Assembly: GCA_020832135.1 (NCBI GenBank)
Contig: JAFIFG010000045.1
Location: forward strand, 85,403-149,402
DNA from: Clostridiaceae bacterium
Lineage (GTDB): Bacteria; Bacillota; Clostridia; Peptostreptococcales; Natronincolaceae
DNA length: 64,000 nt
Direction: 5' to 3'
Shown here in pieces: positions 1-9,911 of the stretch; the stretch's first letter is position 1, and each line of letters begins with the position of its first letter. The translations under genes and the position numbers were made by a program. Under the pieces are notes generated by a model. That model was given only the letters and a program-made list of their open reading frames with translations, did not search any database and was not told the origin of the DNA.

Positions 1-1
1 G

Positions 2-208
2 ATGAAAGGCCTGTTTTCATCAGATGTATCAAGAATAGATTTAATTATCAGGTGGGGAGGGAGAAGGAGACTCAGCGGCTTTTTACCAGTACAGACAGTT
101 TATTCAGACTTCTATGTGGTGGATGATTATTGGCCAGATTTCAAACCAAAGCATGTATATGATGCTCTTGAATGGTATGCTAAGCAAGACATAACATTAG
201 GTGGATGA
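2..208 (+). CDS. Undecaprenyl diphosphate synthase-like prenyltransferase, C-terminal part (cut by window edge)
   Basis: This is the last ~68 residues of a cis-prenyltransferase; the start lies outside the window, and the first ATG seen is probably internal. Family marks are the Arg-containing segment IIRWGGRRRLSGFLPVQ, followed by a YSDFYVVDDYWPDF block that corresponds to the conserved substrate-binding C-terminal motif. These enzymes condense isopentenyl diphosphate onto an allylic primer to make a Z-polyprenyl diphosphate. The WGGRRRLSGF and VVDDYWPDF wording differs from the usual housekeeping UppS (RTSGEQRLSNF, FTDVLWPDF), so this may be a divergent paralog. Product chain length cannot be inferred. 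A terminator follows. Confidence 0.75.
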   Translation: MKGLFSSDVSRIDLIIRWGGRRRLSGFLPVQTVYSDFYVVDDYWPDFKPKHVYDALEWYAKQDITLGG

Positions 209-223
209 TTTGCATGTTTTACA

Positions 224-255
224 GGTGTAGGGTAATTTGAACCTACCCTTTTTTT
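224..255 (+). terminator. Rho-independent terminator after the prenyltransferase gene
   Basis: GTAGG (227-231) pairs with CCTAC (242-246) and is extended by a GG/CC pair around a bulged T. Seven Ts follow directly at 249-255. It separates the prenyltransferase from miaB. Confidence 0.7.
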
Positions 256-329
256 ATGATTAGTTTTAGGTTATAATATAATCATAAATTGAATCTAATG
301 GTTGAATTGAATAGAAGGAGGAAGTAATC

Positions 330-1760
330 TTGAAAAGACAGAATAACCATGACATCAACTCTTTAGACCTGCAAAGACAACAGGAGATAATAGAAGAGAT
401 TTCTCATAAAAATAGAGCACTTTATGAAAGAAGTGGCAAGGAAATGAAGGTATTGATTGTTACTTATGGTTGTCAAATGAATGAGCATGACTCTGAAAAA
501 CTACTAGGCATGCTACAAGACATGGGATATAGTGAAACATCTAAAAAGGAAGAAGCAGACCTAATTATCTATAATACTTGTTGTGTAAGAGAAAATGCAG
601 AATTAAAGGTATATGGTAATCTAGGCTCTTTAAAACCTTTAAAACAAAAGAATAATGATTTAGTAATTGCTGTATGTGGTTGCATGATGCAACAACCTAA
701 GGTAGTAGAAGAAATAAAAAAGAAATATAAGCATGTAGATTTAGTTTTTGGTACTCATAATTTACACAAGTTTCCTGAACTATTAGGGAATTGTAAACAA
801 GCTAATAATATGCTAGTAGAAGTATGGGAAAAAGAAGGAGAGATAATTGAAGGTATTCCTGCCATTAGAAAATATGAGCTAAAAGCTTTTGTTAATACTA
901 TGTTTGGTTGTAATAATTTTTGTACCTATTGTATCGTACCCTATACTCGAGGTAGAGAACGTAGTAGAGAAGTCAAGGATATCGTGGAAGAAATAACTCA
1001 CCTTGCAGCAAATGGAACGAAAGAAGTTACATTATTAGGACAAAATGTAAACTCCTATGGAAAAACACTACATAATAGAGTAGATTTTGCTTATTTGTTA
1101 ACAGAAGTAAATAAAATAGATGGTATTGAAAGAATAAGATTTATGACTTCACATCCTAAGGATATATCTGACTCATTGATAGATGCTGTTGCCGAATGTG
1201 AAAAAGTTTGTGAACATATACATCTTCCATTTCAAGCAGGAAGTAATAAAATTCTTGAAAAAATGAATAGAAAATACTCTAAAGAAAGCTATTTGGAATT
1301 AGTTGATAGAGTAAAGAAAAAAATACCAAACGTTTCTTTAACCACTGATATAATTGTAGGCTTTCCTGAAGAAACAGAAGAAGACTTTCTTGATACAGTA
1401 GACATTGTTAAAAAAGTTAGATTTGACTCTGCTTTTACTTTTTTATATTCTATTAGAGAAGGTACACCAGCGGCAAAACTAGAAGATCAGATAGATGATA
1501 AAGTAAAACACAACAGGTTCAATAGATTAGTTAATGAAATAAATAATATAAGTGGTGAGATTAACAGTAGTTATTTAAATAAAGAAGTAGAAGTTCTAGT
1601 AGAGGGTTTAAGTAAAACCGATGAAACTAGATTAATGGGAAGGACAAGACAAAGTAAATTAGTAAACTTTCCAGGTGATCAATCTTTAATTGGAAAATTA
1701 GTAAAGGTTAAAATAACAGAACCCAAAACTTTTTCTCTTAATGGTGAAATTATTAAATAG
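330..1760 (+). CDS. miaB: tRNA-2-methylthio-N6-dimethylallyladenosine synthase MiaB
   Basis: MiaB is a radical-SAM methylthiotransferase that converts i6A37 to ms2i6A37 in tRNAs reading UNN codons. The 476-residue protein has the N-terminal UPF0004 domain with its three cluster cysteines (C48 in [11 protein letters not shown]84 in NTCCVREN, C118 in CGCMM). The radical-SAM motif is C194-x3-C198-x2-C201 ([10 protein letters not shown]), and a TRAM RNA-binding domain occupies the last ~65 residues. The TTG start is chosen because AAGGAGGA lies 8 bases upstream. The N-terminal extension of ~35 residues is normal in Firmicutes. It precedes mutS-mutL-miaA-hfq; miaA makes its substrate. Confidence 0.96.
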   Translation: MKRQNNHDINSLDLQRQQEIIEEISHKNRALYERSGKEMKVLIVTYGCQMNEHDSEKLLGMLQDMGYSETSKKEEADLIIYNTCCVRENAELKVYGNLGSLKPLKQKNNDLVIAVCGCMMQQPKVVEEIKKKYKHVDLVFGTHNLHKFPELLGNCKQANNMLVEVWEKEGEIIEGIPAIRKYELKAFVNTMFGCNNFCTYCIVPYTRGRERSREVKDIVEEITHLAANGTKEVTLLGQNVNSYGKTLHNRVDFAYLLTEVNKIDGIERIRFMTSHPKDISDSLIDAVAECEKVCEHIHLPFQAGSNKILEKMNRKYSKESYLELVDRVKKKIPNVSLTTDIIVGFPEETEEDFLDTVDIVKKVRFDSAFTFLYSIREGTPAAKLEDQIDDKVKHNRFNRLVNEINNISGEINSSYLNKEVEVLVEGLSKTDETRLMGRTRQSKLVNFPGDQSLIGKLVKVKITEPKTFSLNGEIIK

Positions 1761-1769
1761 ATTAAATTT

Positions 1770-1796
1770 AAAACTGGCTATATAGCCAGTTTTTCT
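1770..1796 (+). terminator. Terminator after miaB
   Basis: Perfect 10-bp stem AAAACTGGCT / AGCCAGTTTT with an ATAT loop, ending in a T run. mutS therefore probably has its own promoter. Confidence 0.8.
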
Positions 1797-1878
1797 TTGA
1801 AAATTATATACATCATAAAAAATATCATCATAAATGATAGTTCTTATGATAAAAATATGGTTTTGTTGTTTATAATTT

Positions 1879-1887
1879 TGCTATAAT
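1879..1887 (+). promoter_or_regulatory. Candidate extended -10 promoter for mutS
   Basis: TGCTATAAT matches the extended -10 form (TG-N-TATAAT) and lies 33 bases before the mutS ATG, after the miaB terminator. No good -35 is visible at the standard distance, as is common for extended -10 promoters. Confidence 0.45.
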
Positions 1888-1920
1888 TAAAATATATATT
1901 CTATACTAAGGAGGATTTAA

Positions 1921-4530
1921 ATGAGTACTTTAACTCCGATGATGAGACAATACATGGATATAAAGAATAAGCATACAGATGCTTTGCTTTTATTTAGATT
2001 AGGAGATTTTTATGAGTTATTTTTTGATGATGCAATAACAGCATCTAAAGAACTTGAGATTACTCTTACAGGAAGAGATTGTGGCCTAGATCAAAAAGCA
2101 GCCATGTGTGGTGTGCCTTATCATTCAGCAACGAGCTATATTAATAAACTAGTCTTAAAAGGATATAAAGTTGCTATATGTGAACAAGTAGAGGATGCTT
2201 CTGAAGCTAAAGGTATCGTCAAGCGAGATGTTGTTAGAATAATCACACCAGGTACACTTATAGATACTGATTTATTAGAAGAAAAGAAAAATAACTATCT
2301 GATGTGTATTTATGGTTGTAAAGAAGGATTTGGATTAAGCTATGTTGATATTTCCACCGGAGAGTTATTTTCTACTGAAATTATAACTGGAGATACTAAA
2401 CAAAGACTAAAGGATGAAATTGCAAAAATTCAACCTAAAGAAATTATATACTATATAGAAAAACAAGATGCTTTGAATTTAGAATGGGACTTAGATCTCT
2501 ATACTAATATATATGATGCATGGAGGTTTGAATATAAATATGCCCTTGAACAGTTAAAAGAGCACTTTAATATTCTTACTGTAGATGGCTTAGGATTTAG
2601 TAATCAGCATTTAGGAGTTAACTCTACTGGGGCTTTATTAGATTACTTAAAATCCACACAAAAAAGAAGTTTAAATCATTTGTACAAAATTGACATATAT
2701 AACCTTAGTAAATGTATGACTTTAGATTTAACAACTAGAAAAAATCTAGAGTTAACAGAAACCATAAGAGAGAAGAGCAAAAGAGGGTCTTTACTGTGGA
2801 TACTAGATAAAACTAAAACCTCCATGGGGGGAAGAATGTTAAGAAAATGGATTGAAGAACCATTACTTGACACCAAAATAATTTGTCATAGATTAGATGC
2901 TGTAGAAGTACTAAAGGAAGATATTTTATTTAGAAGTGAACTAAAGGATAATTTAAAGAAAATCTATGATTTAGAAAGATTATGTGCTAGAATCTCCTAT
3001 GGTTCTGCTACACCTAGAGATCTTGTGGCACTAAAGAATTCCTTAACTCATCTTCCAAGTGTTAAAGCTTTGCTACAGGATAAGAACGGTAGTTTATTTA
3101 AAAACATACTGCAGCATATTGGTTTGCACTACGAAGAAAAAGAATTGATTGAAGCATCAATTTTAGATGAACCGTCTATTAGTTTAAAGGAAGGAAATAT
3201 TATTAAGACTGGTTACGATAAGGCTATAGATGAATTAAGAATAGCTTCCACAGAAGGTAAGACTTGGATATCTAACTTAGAAAAAGAGGAAAGACAAAAA
3301 ACTGGAATCAAATCACTAAAAATAGGCTTTAACAAGATATTTGGATATTTTATTGAGGTTACAAAATCTAACTTGCATATGGTACCGCAACAATATATTC
3401 GAAAACAAACTTTGTCTAACTGTGAAAGATATATAACACCAGAATTAAAAGAAGTAGAAACAAAAATATTAGGATCTGAAGAGAAAGTAGTATTGTTAGA
3501 ATACCAGCGTTTTGTTGAAGTCCGAAATAAGCTGGAAGAAAAAGTAGTTAAAATACAAAGGACAGCTAGTGCCTTAGCACAACTAGATGCACTTTATTCT
3601 TTAGCAGAAGTAGCTGCTGAAAATGGATACATAAAGCCTATTATGAATAATAAAGGAACTATAGATATACAAGGGGGAAGACATCCAGTAGTAGAAAAAA
3701 TGTTAGAAAACAATATGTTTATATCTAATGATACACATCTTGATGAGGAAAGTCGTGAAGTAGCCATTATTACAGGTCCAAACATGGCCGGTAAATCAAC
3801 TTATATGAGGCAAGTAGCTTTAATAGTACTTATGGCTCAAGTGGGGTCATTTGTACCAGCTACTAAGGCTACCATAGGGATTGTTGATAGAATTTTCACT
3901 AGAGTTGGTGCCAGTGATGATTTAAGTCAAGGGCAGAGTACTTTTATGGTGGAAATGAGTGAAATGGCTAATATTTTAAATAATGCTACCTCTAAAAGTC
4001 TATTAATACTAGATGAGATTGGGAGAGGAACCAGTACATTTGATGGATTAAGTATAGCATGGGCTGTTGTAGAGTATATTAGTAAATTTTTAAAATCCAA
4101 AACTTTATTTTCCACTCATTACCATGAATTAACTGACTTAGAAGGAACTATGAAGGGTATTAAGAACTATCGTATTTCTATAAAAGAAGACGGAGATGAT
4201 ATTATATTTTTAAGAAAAGTAATAGAGGGTAGTGCTGATAAAAGTTATGGCATTCAAGTAGCAAGATTGGCTGGGCTTCCTCAACATGTAATTAATAGAG
4301 CTCGTACAATATTATCAGACTTAGAGAAAAATGATTTAAAGGAAGATAATATAAGTAATGAAAATACTAAAACTATTAATATAAAGGAAGAAGTCAAACA
4401 ATTAAATTTTATAGACTTTACTAAACAAGAAGTTATAGATGACTTGAAAAACGTAAATCTTTTAGAAACGACTCCCCTTGATGCTATTAATATCCTATAT
4501 AAGTTACAAAAAAAAGTAAATGTTCTATAA
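1921..4530 (+). CDS. mutS: DNA mismatch repair protein MutS
   Basis: MutS recognises mismatches and small loops and recruits MutL. The 869-residue protein has the N-terminal mismatch-binding domain with the Phe-X-Glu wedge (F30-Y31-E32 in GDFYELF), then connector, core and clamp domains. The C-terminal ABC-type ATPase has Walker A GPNMAGKST (619-627), a Walker B region LLILDEIGRGTST near 695 and the downstream STHYHEL switch. Length is typical of MutS1. It starts at ATG with AAGGAGG upstream and ends 21 bases before mutL, with which it forms an operon. Confidence 0.97.
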   Translation: MSTLTPMMRQYMDIKNKHTDALLLFRLGDFYELFFDDAITASKELEITLTGRDCGLDQKAAMCGVPYHSATSYINKLVLKGYKVAICEQVEDASEAKGIVKRDVVRIITPGTLIDTDLLEEKKNNYLMCIYGCKEGFGLSYVDISTGELFSTEIITGDTKQRLKDEIAKIQPKEIIYYIEKQDALNLEWDLDLYTNIYDAWRFEYKYALEQLKEHFNILTVDGLGFSNQHLGVNSTGALLDYLKSTQKRSLNHLYKIDIYNLSKCMTLDLTTRKNLELTETIREKSKRGSLLWILDKTKTSMGGRMLRKWIEEPLLDTKIICHRLDAVEVLKEDILFRSELKDNLKKIYDLERLCARISYGSATPRDLVALKNSLTHLPSVKALLQDKNGSLFKNILQHIGLHYEEKELIEASILDEPSISLKEGNIIKTGYDKAIDELRIASTEGKTWISNLEKEERQKTGIKSLKIGFNKIFGYFIEVTKSNLHMVPQQYIRKQTLSNCERYITPELKEVETKILGSEEKVVLLEYQRFVEVRNKLEEKVVKIQRTASALAQLDALYSLAEVAAENGYIKPIMNNKGTIDIQGGRHPVVEKMLENNMFISNDTHLDEESREVAIITGPNMAGKSTYMRQVALIVLMAQVGSFVPATKATIGIVDRIFTRVGASDDLSQGQSTFMVEMSEMANILNNATSKSLLILDEIGRGTSTFDGLSIAWAVVEYISKFLKSKTLFSTHYHELTDLEGTMKGIKNYRISIKEDGDDIIFLRKVIEGSADKSYGIQVARLAGLPQHVINRARTILSDLEKNDLKEDNISNENTKTINIKEEVKQLNFIDFTKQEVIDDLKNVNLLETTPLDAINILYKLQKKVNVL

Positions 4531-4551
4531 TTGAGTTAGGAGACGTGCAAA

Positions 4552-6411
4552 ATGAGTAAACTAATTAAAGTCTTAAATGATTTAACAATTAATAAAATAG
4601 CTGCTGGTGAGGTAGTAGAAGGGCCTTATTCTGTTATAAAAGAATTAATAGAAAATGCTATTGATGCAAAAGCAACTAATATAACTGTAGAAATCAAAGA
4701 AGGAGGCAAAAAATATATTAGAATTAGTGACAACGGAGCTGGTATTTACCATGATGATATAGAGGTGGCTTTTATGAGACATGCTACCTCTAAAATAATA
4801 GATCTAGAAGATTTAGACACTATTTCAACACTAGGCTTTAGAGGAGAAGCTTTGGCTAGCATAGCTTCTGTATCTCATGTTGAGATAGTTACCAAACCTA
4901 AAGATCAAAATTATGGTATATCAGTAAATATAGTAGGTGGAAAAATACTATCGAAAAAAGAAGTAGGTTGCCCTGATGGTACCACCATCATAGTAAAAAA
5001 TCTTTTCTTTAATACACCTGCTAGACTAAAATTTATGAAAAGCCCACAAGCAGAGACAACCAAAATAAGTGAAATGCTATCAAGACTTTCACTGAGTAAG
5101 CCAGACATAGTCTTTAAGTATATTAACAATAATAATATTATGTTTACCACTCCTGGTAATAATAATTTGGGGCAAACTATTTTATCAATATTAGATAAGG
5201 ATTTATTTAAAAATCTTATTCCGCTAAATGAAAGTACTAATGATATAACTATACGGGGTTTTATTAGTCAGCCTACATACGTTAGAGGAAATAGAAGTTA
5301 TGAAATTTTATTTGTTAACAATAGATATATTAAAAGCAAACTGATTTATAAAGCTATAGAAGATGCATATAAAGAAAAGCTCCCTATAAATAAATTCCCC
5401 ATTTGCATATTAAATATTGAAATATGTCCACGGCATATAGATGTGAATGTGCATCCTGCAAAGACAGAAGTAAAATTTCATAATGATACTGATATTTATA
5501 ATCTAATATATAATGCTGTTATTAATAAACTTTCAGAAAAAACAACACTCTCAAAATTAACTTTTGAAAATAAGCAATTTAATAATAAATCCTCTAATGA
5601 TGTTGATAATACAAGAAAAAGTGAAGACTACCTTGATACCTCTTTCAATGAGAATAAAAGCACTTATACTACGTATAATAACAACAAACCTATAGAAACA
5701 CAGATATCATTGAAAGGTGTACATAACACTAATGAATTTAGAGAAATAAAAGATATGAATATTGAGAGTGCTGTAACAGAGAAAAACTTCGATGATTCAC
5801 ACCAAGAAATAACTCAAAAAAATTTTCTTGACAACCTGTTGTATAACTATAGAGTAGTAGGACAGTTATTTAATACTTATATTATCTTAGAAAAAAATTT
5901 GTCTATGTATTTAATCGATCAACATGCAGCTCATGAAAAATTAGTATTTAATCAAATGCTACAGGAGTTTAATAATGGCAGTATAGTGACTCAAAGTTTA
6001 CTAGAACCCAAGATACTAGAATTGGCACATGAAGATTTCTTAGTTGTAACTCAACATATAGATAGGTTTCAAAAACTTGGCTTCAAAATGGAATGTTTTG
6101 GGCACAATACAATTATAATTAGAGAAGTGCCACTGATCATGGGTGTTCCAAGAGATTATTCTTTTTTAATAGAGCTTCTTGATCAATTAAAAAGTGAAAA
6201 CTATAGTGATACTTATTTTAATGAAACTATTATAAGAAAATCATGCCGTGAAGCTATCAAAGCGAATGATAGGTTAAATATAAGTGAAATAACAAAGTTG
6301 ATAGATGACCTAAGTTCTCTAGAACCTCCTTTAACTTGCCCTCATGGGAGACCAATTATACTGTCGTTATCTAAATATGAAATAGAAAAAAGCTTTAAAA
6401 GAATTCAATAG
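4552..6411 (+). CDS. mutL: DNA mismatch repair protein MutL (endonuclease type)
   Basis: MutL couples MutS recognition to strand incision. The GHKL ATPase motifs are intact: IAAGEVVEGP (16-25), ELIENAIDA (31-39), DNGAGI (60-65) and GFRGEAL near 95. A low-complexity Asn/Lys/Ser-rich linker (~340-420) leads to the dimerisation domain. That domain carries the endonuclease metal site DQHAAHE (456-462), SCREAIKANDRL, and TCPHGRP near the C-terminus. Firmicutes lack MutH, so this nuclease supplies the nick. The last Glu of the consensus DQHA-x2-E-x4-E is Asn467 here. Starts 21 bases after mutS. Confidence 0.96.
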   Translation: MSKLIKVLNDLTINKIAAGEVVEGPYSVIKELIENAIDAKATNITVEIKEGGKKYIRISDNGAGIYHDDIEVAFMRHATSKIIDLEDLDTISTLGFRGEALASIASVSHVEIVTKPKDQNYGISVNIVGGKILSKKEVGCPDGTTIIVKNLFFNTPARLKFMKSPQAETTKISEMLSRLSLSKPDIVFKYINNNNIMFTTPGNNNLGQTILSILDKDLFKNLIPLNESTNDITIRGFISQPTYVRGNRSYEILFVNNRYIKSKLIYKAIEDAYKEKLPINKFPICILNIEICPRHIDVNVHPAKTEVKFHNDTDIYNLIYNAVINKLSEKTTLSKLTFENKQFNNKSSNDVDNTRKSEDYLDTSFNENKSTYTTYNNNKPIETQISLKGVHNTNEFREIKDMNIESAVTEKNFDDSHQEITQKNFLDNLLYNYRVVGQLFNTYIILEKNLSMYLIDQHAAHEKLVFNQMLQEFNNGSIVTQSLLEPKILELAHEDFLVVTQHIDRFQKLGFKMECFGHNTIIIREVPLIMGVPRDYSFLIELLDQLKSENYSDTYFNETIIRKSCREAIKANDRLNISEITKLIDDLSSLEPPLTCPHGRPIILSLSKYEIEKSFKRIQ

Positions 6412-6423
6412 GGAGGTGGTTTT

Positions 6424-7365
6424 TTGAAAAAGAAGTTAGTAATTATAGTAGGCCCAACTGCAGTTGGAAAAACATCTACCGCTATTGAGGTAGCACAGAA
6501 ATTGAATGGGGAAATTATATCCGCTGATTCCATGCAAATCTATAAGCACATGAATATAGGTACTGCGAAACCTACAACAGATGAAATGCAAGGTATTCCT
6601 CATCATCTGTTGGATATAATAAAACCAGATGAGGATTTCTCAGTGGCAGAGTTTCAACGGAAGGCAAAAGAAATTATAACTCAGATTACCACTAACAACA
6701 AAATGCCCATTATAGCAGGTGGTACTGGTTTATATATTAATTCTATTATTTACAATATGGATTTTACGAGCACTGTTTCTAATTGGGAACTAAGAAAACA
6801 ATTGCAAGAAGAGGCAGATAAATATGGAAATGAGTACATACATAATAAGTTAAAAGATATAGATCTAGAACTAGCAAATAAGATCCATAAAAACAATGTA
6901 AAGAGAGTGATTAGGGCAATTGAAATTTTTCAAGAAAGTGGAGAGAAAATAGGAGATTTTAAAAATGATATTCAATTAAATAATGAATATGATTTTATCA
7001 TTATTGGTCTAACTAGGGATCGTGAGGAATTATACGAAAGAATAAATAAACGTGTCGATATTATGATAGAGTCAGGGTTAATAAATGAAGTGGAAAAACT
7101 AATTGAAATGGGTTATTATGAAAACTTAATAGCTTTTAAAGGTTTAGGTTATAAGGAAATCATTAAATATTTAAAAAGAGAATATAGCTTAGAAGATGCT
7201 AAAGAAATTTTAAAAAGAGATACTAGACGATATGCCAAAAGGCAATTAACATGGTTTAGAGGATTAAAAGATATTAAATGGTTTAATTTATCCCAATACA
7301 CTTCTCAGGAAAAATTAATAAATAATATTATAGAGGATATTGAAGGACATTTTAACATCTTATAG
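6424..7365 (+). CDS. miaA: tRNA dimethylallyltransferase MiaA
   Basis: MiaA transfers dimethylallyl from DMAPP to A37 of tRNAs reading UNN codons, giving the i6A that MiaB thiomethylates. The 313-residue protein has the P-loop GPTAVGKTS (10-18), then ISADSMQIYK with its catalytic Asp, and the GGTGLYI motif. The C-terminal block contains TRRYAKRQLTWFR, which contacts the tRNA. The start is TTG, 12 bases after the mutL stop, with GGGAGGTGG just upstream. Confidence 0.96.
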   Translation: MKKKLVIIVGPTAVGKTSTAIEVAQKLNGEIISADSMQIYKHMNIGTAKPTTDEMQGIPHHLLDIIKPDEDFSVAEFQRKAKEIITQITTNNKMPIIAGGTGLYINSIIYNMDFTSTVSNWELRKQLQEEADKYGNEYIHNKLKDIDLELANKIHKNNVKRVIRAIEIFQESGEKIGDFKNDIQLNNEYDFIIIGLTRDREELYERINKRVDIMIESGLINEVEKLIEMGYYENLIAFKGLGYKEIIKYLKREYSLEDAKEILKRDTRRYAKRQLTWFRGLKDIKWFNLSQYTSQEKLINNIIEDIEGHFNIL

Positions 7366-7424
7366 AATATTTATAATATATTAAGTAAATATCTATTTTG
7401 TATTTAATCCAAGGAGGGCAAATA

Positions 7425-7667
7425 ATGAAAACTAATATTAATTTGCAAGATATTTTTTTAAATCAAGTAAGAAAGGAAAGTGTTTCTATAACTATATACT
7501 TAGTTAATGGCTTTCAACTAAGAGGGTTGGTAAAAGGATTTGATAACTATACTATTGTGCTAGAAACAGAGGGAAAACAACAACTTATATATAAGCATGC
7601 TATTTCTACCATCTCTCCTAGTAACAACATAAACTTTCTACAGAACACTAAAAATAACAACAATTAA
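7425..7667 (+). CDS. hfq: RNA chaperone Hfq
   Basis: Hfq is a hexameric Sm-like RNA-binding protein that helps small RNAs pair with mRNAs. The 80-residue protein has Sm1 (residues ~5-45, with the proximal-face [13 protein letters not shown]) and the Sm2 signature YKHAISTI. The ATG at 7425 is chosen because AAGGAGGG sits 6 bases upstream; an earlier in-frame start would put that ribosome-binding site inside the gene. The position after miaA is conserved in many bacteria. Confidence 0.95.
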   Translation: MKTNINLQDIFLNQVRKESVSITIYLVNGFQLRGLVKGFDNYTIVLETEGKQQLIYKHAISTISPSNNINFLQNTKNNNN

Positions 7668-7686
7668 AAAATATAATTTTTCTCAA

Positions 7687-7723
7687 AAATTCTCTACTGA
7701 AATTTAAAAGTAGAGAATTTTTT
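7687..7723 (+). terminator. Terminator after hfq
   Basis: Perfect 12-bp stem (7687-7698 with 7709-7720) with a 10-nt loop, followed by a T run. It ends the mutS-mutL-miaA-hfq unit. Confidence 0.85.
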
Positions 7724-7783
7724 ATGTCACATTTCTTCCCCTATTTGAATATGATAAAATATCAGCTATTTTGAGGTGATATA

Positions 7784-8755
7784 ATGTCAAAAAAATTCAA
7801 AGACCATATAGACCATTTGTGTGTTTTATTACACAACGGCAAAATAGGTAGTAATGAGTTATTAAGAAACTTAATTTCAACCTCTAAGCAGGAAAAGGAA
7901 ATAAATAATGACGTATCAGAGAACAGTATTCCAGAAGAGTCAATAGATGACATTTTAAAAGAATTACATCAAATGATTGGGCTTAATGAAGTAAAGAAAA
8001 TAGTTGATGAGGTTTTAGCTTATGTTGACATACAGCAGAAGAGAAAACTTCAAGGACTAAGTGCAGCACCATTAGTATTACATATGATTTTTAAGGGGAA
8101 TCCTGGTACAGGCAAAACTACAGTAGCTAGGTTATTAGGTAGAATATTTCGATCTAAGGAGTTGTTAGAAAAAGGACACTTAATAGAGGTGGAGCGAGCT
8201 GACTTGGTTGGCGAATATATTGGACATACAGCTTTAAAAGTCAGAGAAAAGGTAAAAGAGGCTATGGGTGGTATTCTTTTTATAGACGAAGCATACTCTT
8301 TAGCAAGAGGGGGGGAAAGAGATTTTGGAAAAGAAGCTATAGATGCTATGGTAAAGGCTATGGAAGATCATAGAGATAAATTCATTTTGATATTAGCTGG
8401 ATATCAAGATGAAATGGATAATTTTATAGAAATTAACCCAGGTCTTAAATCACGCTTTCCTATACACATAGACTTTCAAGATTATAATATTGAGGAACTA
8501 GTTGAGATAGCAGAATTAATGGTTGCTGAAAGACAATACACCATATCAAAATCTGCAAAAGCTAAACTCTTTAATATGCTTTCCTCAAAAAGAAAAAGGG
8601 ATAATAAATATTCTGGCAATGCTAGACTAGTAAGAAATTTAATAGAAAGATCTATAAGAAAGCAAGCAGTACGATTGAAAGATAAATCTTTTTGCACAAT
8701 GGAGGATCTAGTTACCTTAAAACGTGAAGACTTTGAAGGGGGTGAGAATTTGTGA
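7784..8755 (+). CDS. spoVK: SpoVK/CbbX-type AAA ATPase
   Basis: This is a 323-residue AAA+ ATPase of the SpoVK/CbbX family; B. subtilis SpoVK is needed for spore maturation. After a ~55-residue N-terminal region come the fold start LHQMIGLNEVKKIV, Walker A GNPGTGKTT (105-113), Walker B GGILFIDEAYSLA and the arginine-finger region NPGLKSRFP. A C-terminal lid follows (SGNARLVRNLIERSI). ATG start with GAGGTGAT upstream. The neighbouring genes, which overlap or are tightly packed, suggest a shared job. The family call is firm; the sporulation role is inferred. Confidence 0.85.
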   Translation: MSKKFKDHIDHLCVLLHNGKIGSNELLRNLISTSKQEKEINNDVSENSIPEESIDDILKELHQMIGLNEVKKIVDEVLAYVDIQQKRKLQGLSAAPLVLHMIFKGNPGTGKTTVARLLGRIFRSKELLEKGHLIEVERADLVGEYIGHTALKVREKVKEAMGGILFIDEAYSLARGGERDFGKEAIDAMVKAMEDHRDKFILILAGYQDEMDNFIEINPGLKSRFPIHIDFQDYNIEELVEIAELMVAERQYTISKSAKAKLFNMLSSKRKRDNKYSGNARLVRNLIERSIRKQAVRLKDKSFCTMEDLVTLKREDFEGGENL

Positions 8756-9357
8756 GTCACTGCATATTACTAGGAAAACCTAATGTTGGAAAAACATCTT
8801 TTTTCTTAAGTTTTATGGAATATTTAGGAGTAAATGAGTACACATTTGAATTAACTAATTTTAATGAAGAAATATCATTAAAAACTTATACATTAAATAC
8901 GGCCAAAGCCCACCTGATAAGTTCCTCGCCTTTTAAAACAAAAGAGATATATAAGGCTAATTTATCTATACCTGTATATAAAGGAAGTGCAGACTTTTTA
9001 TTTTTAGACACTAGTGGTCTAATAGATGGTATTAGTAAAGATGATAAAGTAAGACTATCTATGGCATTAACACTTAAAAATCTATATACATCTAGCATTA
9101 TTCTACATATGATAGACACTTCTTCTGTTCTCCACAATAAAATGAGTACATTAAGTGAAATAGACTATCAAATCAACGAATATGGTAAATTGACGGGCAG
9201 TTACTGTATCTTAGCTAGTAAAATGGACTTATCAACTAGTGTAGCTGGTTTTAAGTTTCTAGAAAAAGAGTTTAATGATACTTATGTCATACCTATATCT
9301 AGTATTAAAAAAACGGGGTTTAAGGAGGTAAAGAAATTTGTTGCTAGAAATCTTTAA
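8752..9357 (+). CDS. Small P-loop GTPase-like protein
   Basis: The 201-residue protein has GTPase marks in the right order: G1 GKPNVGKTS (8-16), G3 LDTSGL (D86-x-x-G89) and a G4-like SKMD (156-159) in place of NKxD. It resembles the FeoB/Era-like GTPase fold but has no extra domain. The GTG start overlaps the stop of the upstream AAA ATPase gene, so the two are probably translationally coupled. Target and role are unknown. I do not recognise a named family member. Confidence 0.65.
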   Translation: MSHCILLGKPNVGKTSFFLSFMEYLGVNEYTFELTNFNEEISLKTYTLNTAKAHLISSSPFKTKEIYKANLSIPVYKGSADFLFLDTSGLIDGISKDDKVRLSMALTLKNLYTSSIILHMIDTSSVLHNKMSTLSEIDYQINEYGKLTGSYCILASKMDLSTSVAGFKFLEKEFNDTYVIPISSIKKTGFKEVKKFVARNL

Positions 9358-9901
9358 ATCTTATATATCGCTGTTACTTTTAGGACTAGTTATAAAATTA
9401 TTAGATGATGAAGTAGATGGTGATGAAAAATTAAAAAAATATAACAATAATACTTATTTACAGCTTATAGAATATAAATTTCCTTACTGTCTATTGTTTT
9501 TATCCTTAGCTATGGTTTTAACACCTGAAATATCCTTTTCTTTATTTACATCTGCTTATATGATAGGGATGTTCCACTTTTCAAATAAAAAGCTTCCTCT
9601 ACAACTAAAAGGATATCATGAAATTATCATACTGATTATATTAAACTTGCTTTTAGTTGAGGTAAGGGTTTTTACTTTGGCTTTTACTTCAATGCTGTTA
9701 ATTCAACTAGTGGATGATATAATGGATCATCAATATGATTTAAAGTATGGTTATAAAAACTTTGTTAATAAATTTGGCAAAGGAGAAATCATTATATTTT
9801 CAAATATTTTATTGGTACTATGTTTTATGCTATGCTGGATAGGATCAATAGTTATTTTTTCTTCTAGTTTTATAATAAATTACTTGTATTCTAAAATATA
9901 G
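9338..9901 (+). CDS. Integral membrane protein with UbiA-like Asp motifs
   Basis: A 187-residue, very hydrophobic protein with about five or six membrane segments. Two acidic motifs are placed as in UbiA-type prenyltransferases: LLDDEVDGD near residue 22, and LVDDIMDHQYD near residue 128, the second with Asp repeated every four residues. This could be a small or reduced UbiA-like enzyme or a relative of unknown function. TTG start with AAGGAGG at 9322-9328; it overlaps the GTPase-like gene by 20 bases. Confidence 0.5.
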   Translation: MLLEIFKSYISLLLLGLVIKLLDDEVDGDEKLKKYNNNTYLQLIEYKFPYCLLFLSLAMVLTPEISFSLFTSAYMIGMFHFSNKKLPLQLKGYHEIIILIILNLLLVEVRVFTLAFTSMLLIQLVDDIMDHQYDLKYGYKNFVNKFGKGEIIIFSNILLVLCFMLCWIGSIVIFSSSFIINYLYSKI

Positions 9902-9911
9902 GAGGGATATA

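Noticed and set aside
1820..1855. Short TATCAT/ATGATA dyads before mutS, similar to one near 42106
   Set aside because: Such A+T dyads are frequent in this background and show no consistent spacing.
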